DNA of 64,000 nt, taken from NCBI GenBank assembly GCA_024663395.1, contig JANFAH010000018.1, forward strand, positions 1-64,000, read 5' to 3'. The notes beneath the pieces are model-generated. The model made no database searches. It had not been told where the DNA came from and saw only the letters and a list, made by a program, of their open reading frames with translations. Position 1 is the first letter of the stretch; each line of letters opens with the position of its first letter. Origin of the DNA: Pisolithus tinctorius. Lineage: Eukaryota > Basidiomycota > Agaricomycetes > Boletales > Pisolithaceae. This document shows positions 61,702 to 64,000 of the stretch, piece after piece. The translations under genes were made by a program, and so were the position numbers.

Positions 61702-62560
61702 ATGGCACCTATTGGAAAGCTCTACGGTCACCCTCGCCAGCCTCAGACGAAAGCTGTATGTTGTGTGTCATGTTGTTTGATTCCTTCCAAGCTCATCACA
61801 CTTGTAGATCCTGAGCGCTGCAGCTATATCAGGCCTCGAGATTGATCTCCTGCCATTCGAGTTCGGCGTTACGAACAAATCACCCGAGTTCACCCAGAAG
61901 TTTCCTCTCGCCAAAATCCCTGCCTTCGAAGATAACGAAGGATTCAAGCTGATCGAGGGCACGGCCATCGCTCGTTACGGTTAGTCGCTGAGCGTTCTGC
62001 AGATAAGCAACGATCGATACTGATCGTGGTGGTTAGTGAGTTCCCTCGTTCCTGATGCTGGCCTCCTCGGTCGCAATATAAAGGAAACCGCACGGGTAGA
62101 CCAGTGGGTCCACTTTGCGGAGACGGAGATCCATCTTCCTTCAAGCAACATATACCTTGGGATGATTGCGAAACACCTTCCAGCTTTCAGCGAAGAAGTA
62201 TGCTTCGTTTCGTCTGTCTTGTGCCGCGCTCCGCTGACTCATAGTTCATTACGATTTTCCCGATCTTAGCAACATAAACACTACAAGGAACGCGCTGAAC
62301 GTTCGCTCAAGTTCTTAGAAGACTACTTAGCTTCACGTCCTTTCGGCTTGCTGGTGAACGATAGTTTAACACTTGCAGACATCGTCCTTGCCATGGCCGT
62401 ACAACGTGCAGGCCAGACGGTCTGTGGCGTTAAGGAGCGCGAACAGGTTTATCCCCACGTATATGCTCACTTTGCAAAAGTGACCAATGACGAGAGGATC
62501 AAGCAAGTGTTTGGAGAGCCTGGATTTGTCGACGAGCCCCTTGCTTTCAAGGCCGAGTGA
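61702..62560 (+). CDS. Glutathione S-transferase of the eEF1B-gamma class, intact copy unit 2
   Basis: Same four-exon structure as the unit 1 gene; exon 1 is 61,702-61,755 (MAPIGKLYGHPRQPQTKA) and the product ends AFKAE. Substitutions relative to the unit 1 copy cluster in the C-domain: RVDQWVHFAETEIHLPSSNI, HLPAFSEE, FGLLVNDSLTLADIVLAMAV. All junctions keep frame. The preserved frame beside strong intron divergence suggests selection on both copies, perhaps with different substrate ranges. Confidence 0.9.
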
Positions 62561-64000
62561 TTGGTCCTGTGCTTTGGAAAGCTATTACATAGCGCAAGCG
62601 AAGAGAAATTTCGTGTATTTTTACTGCTATGCAAACAGATACGATGATGGAGATTGTGTGATCGAATGAAGACGGCTCCGTTCCGTGGAGGAGGTCTGAC
62701 ACGTAGATCGCAAACTTCCTCAGCGCTTTGCGATTGATCACAGACCTCTTCGCCGCTCCCACTTGTTCCACTCCCTAGGTACAAGACAATACTTACTCAT
62801 CTTGCAATGTGGTTCCGACTCACTGAGCACCGGTATTGACTGAAGTATTTGCGAGAAGTTTGCGACCTGAGTCAACGCCCACTTAAACTTGAGTCTGTCT
62901 GGTTCTCAGTGTGCGCGCGGGACATATTCAACGGCTTTGAATTACTAGAGCAAGAAATGCGAGTGTTTTGCGGCTGGTACGGAGAAGCGACAGGGATAAG
63001 TACACCGACAATGCCTTTAAAGATATGTAGAATGATCGGGTGAGCTGTGCTGGTGGATGTCAAAGGCCATTGCCAACAACTGCAAGGTTTCCACACAAAG
63101 CAAGTAGGTGGGAACTTTCCACTAATAGCCGGCACTGCCCCAGAAAACCATTGGTGCGTTAGTCCGATTGAGTCTCTGCACACTACACGCAGAGTTCAGA
63201 CTGACATCGCCAGCTACACACGGTAATTACGAACCAATGGCCCAAGCTACCCGGGAACGTTCGAAACGAGACGATAGTGGCGGCTCCGGCCATGGCGTAT
63301 GCTCTGACCCTCTGTATGGAAGGTCAAGTATCCGACCGATTGACAAGGGGTTACTGATTTCTCCAGGTTATATACAATCCGTGGTCTTCGCCGATCCCAC
63401 TCAGGATCACTGTTCGTGGGCAGTGAAATTGTGAGTGCAATATTACTTGTCCGACACTTTGCAAGACTATCATTGGGTGTTTGGTGCCGGCTCTCTTGCG
63501 GCGGACTAACTCTGCTTTAGCTTTTGACTCGTACCACGCTGCACGATTGTGCTTCCCAACCGCACTCCACCCCACGAAAAATATGAATTGGTTGGTATGC
63601 GCATTCTAGTCTGTGCGTGAGATTGAATCTCTTTGTGTATCCGTTCATGGCATTCTTTTGCTGTCGTGAAGCACTTAATATTGTTTCCTGACAGCGCTGC
63701 TCCTCGAGCGTTCCTCACGTACTTATCATTCTGTCTTATCGTCCCTGAAAGAAATCGAAGGTTGGTGGGCTCATCGATATGAACCTAAACGCCATGCTAG
63801 CCCTAGTTGACAACTAGTTTTATAAACTATGCGCAATCGTGGCATCAACACAGTACACCAGCCTTCGACGGCAGTCGTATTTCTCCACTTTATTACGGAT
63901 CAAATTGATCAAACTTTAAGGTGTGAAGGTTTTCCGTGACGCGGAAGCTATCGGTATCGTACGTATTTCGTCCTCACTCAGTGCGTCTACATTCCTGACG
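62561..64000. other. End of unit 2 and start of unit 3, no supported gene
   Basis: Repeats the non-coding upstream block of the other units (for example GGCCCAAGCTACCCGGGAAC near 63,240, and the CTCATCGATATG block near 63,770). The next GST copies would lie beyond the right edge. Confidence 0.6.

Larger units (their letters stand above)
54309..64000 (+). repeat. Tandem array of about 4.2-4.5-kb units carrying GST genes
   Basis: Unit 1 spans about 54,309-58,851, unit 2 about 58,852-63,000, and unit 3 starts near 63,000 and runs off the window. Landmarks: ACAGC(A/G)(T/C)TGCTCCT at about 55,136, 59,503 and 63,693; a GTTATCACATGGATGA-like block at about 55,603 and 59,979. Decayed gene copies start at 55,780 and 60,131, intact copies at 57,225 and 61,702. 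Spacing between equivalent points is 4.19-4.48 kb, with clear sequence divergence and small indels between units. Confidence 0.85.

Overview
The window is nuclear DNA of a filamentous basidiomycete, most likely an Agaricomycete. The evidence is dense, very short introns (about 45-60 nt, GT..AG with CTNAC-like branch sites), basidiomycete-type Ty3/gypsy elements, a KDZ-class DNA transposon and Agaricomycete-type gene families. No bacterial-style operons, CRISPR arrays, rRNA or tRNA genes were recognised.

Layout. 1-5,272: a decayed chromodomain Ty3/gypsy element on the minus strand, with its 5' LTR and a candidate self-priming site; its 3' end lies off the left edge. 5,335-10,400: a second, plus-strand Ty3/gypsy remnant with frameshifts. 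10,850-14,570: a Cys-rich gene antisense to it, a duplicated retroelement 3'-end block, a broken Myb/SANT-like gene, and a one-sided remnant of a KDZ transposon end. 15,013-16,722: an alpha/beta-hydrolase gene. 17,091-28,073: a complete 10,983-bp KDZ transposon with 752-bp terminal inverted repeats, a 6-bp target duplication (AATATA), 233-bp subterminal tandem repeats, a transposase and up to three accessory genes. 28,544-43,252: a conserved host block with an orphan gene, then MCM4 and ORC3 (divergent, sharing a 132-bp promoter with a palindromic MluI cell-cycle box), a FluG-type amidohydrolase, two Kre9/Knh1-like GPI-anchored cell-wall proteins, and UPF3 between them. 46,352-54,085: a very large multi-exon gene for a protein with a VLIG/GBP-like GTP-binding domain followed by a long Cys/His-rich tail. 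54,300-64,000: a tandem array of about 4.2-4.5-kb units, each carrying one decayed and one intact glutathione-transferase gene of the eEF1B-gamma type.

The replication genes MCM4 (helicase subunit) and ORC3 (origin recognition) act in the same process and look co-regulated at G1/S. The repeats show three kinds of expansion side by side: retrotransposon nesting, a recent KDZ insertion, and local gene duplication. Single-base frameshifts occur in transposon genes, in the large GTPase gene and in the essential MCM4 gene. Some are therefore probably consensus-sequence errors or alleles, and decay calls on otherwise complete genes should be read with that in mind.
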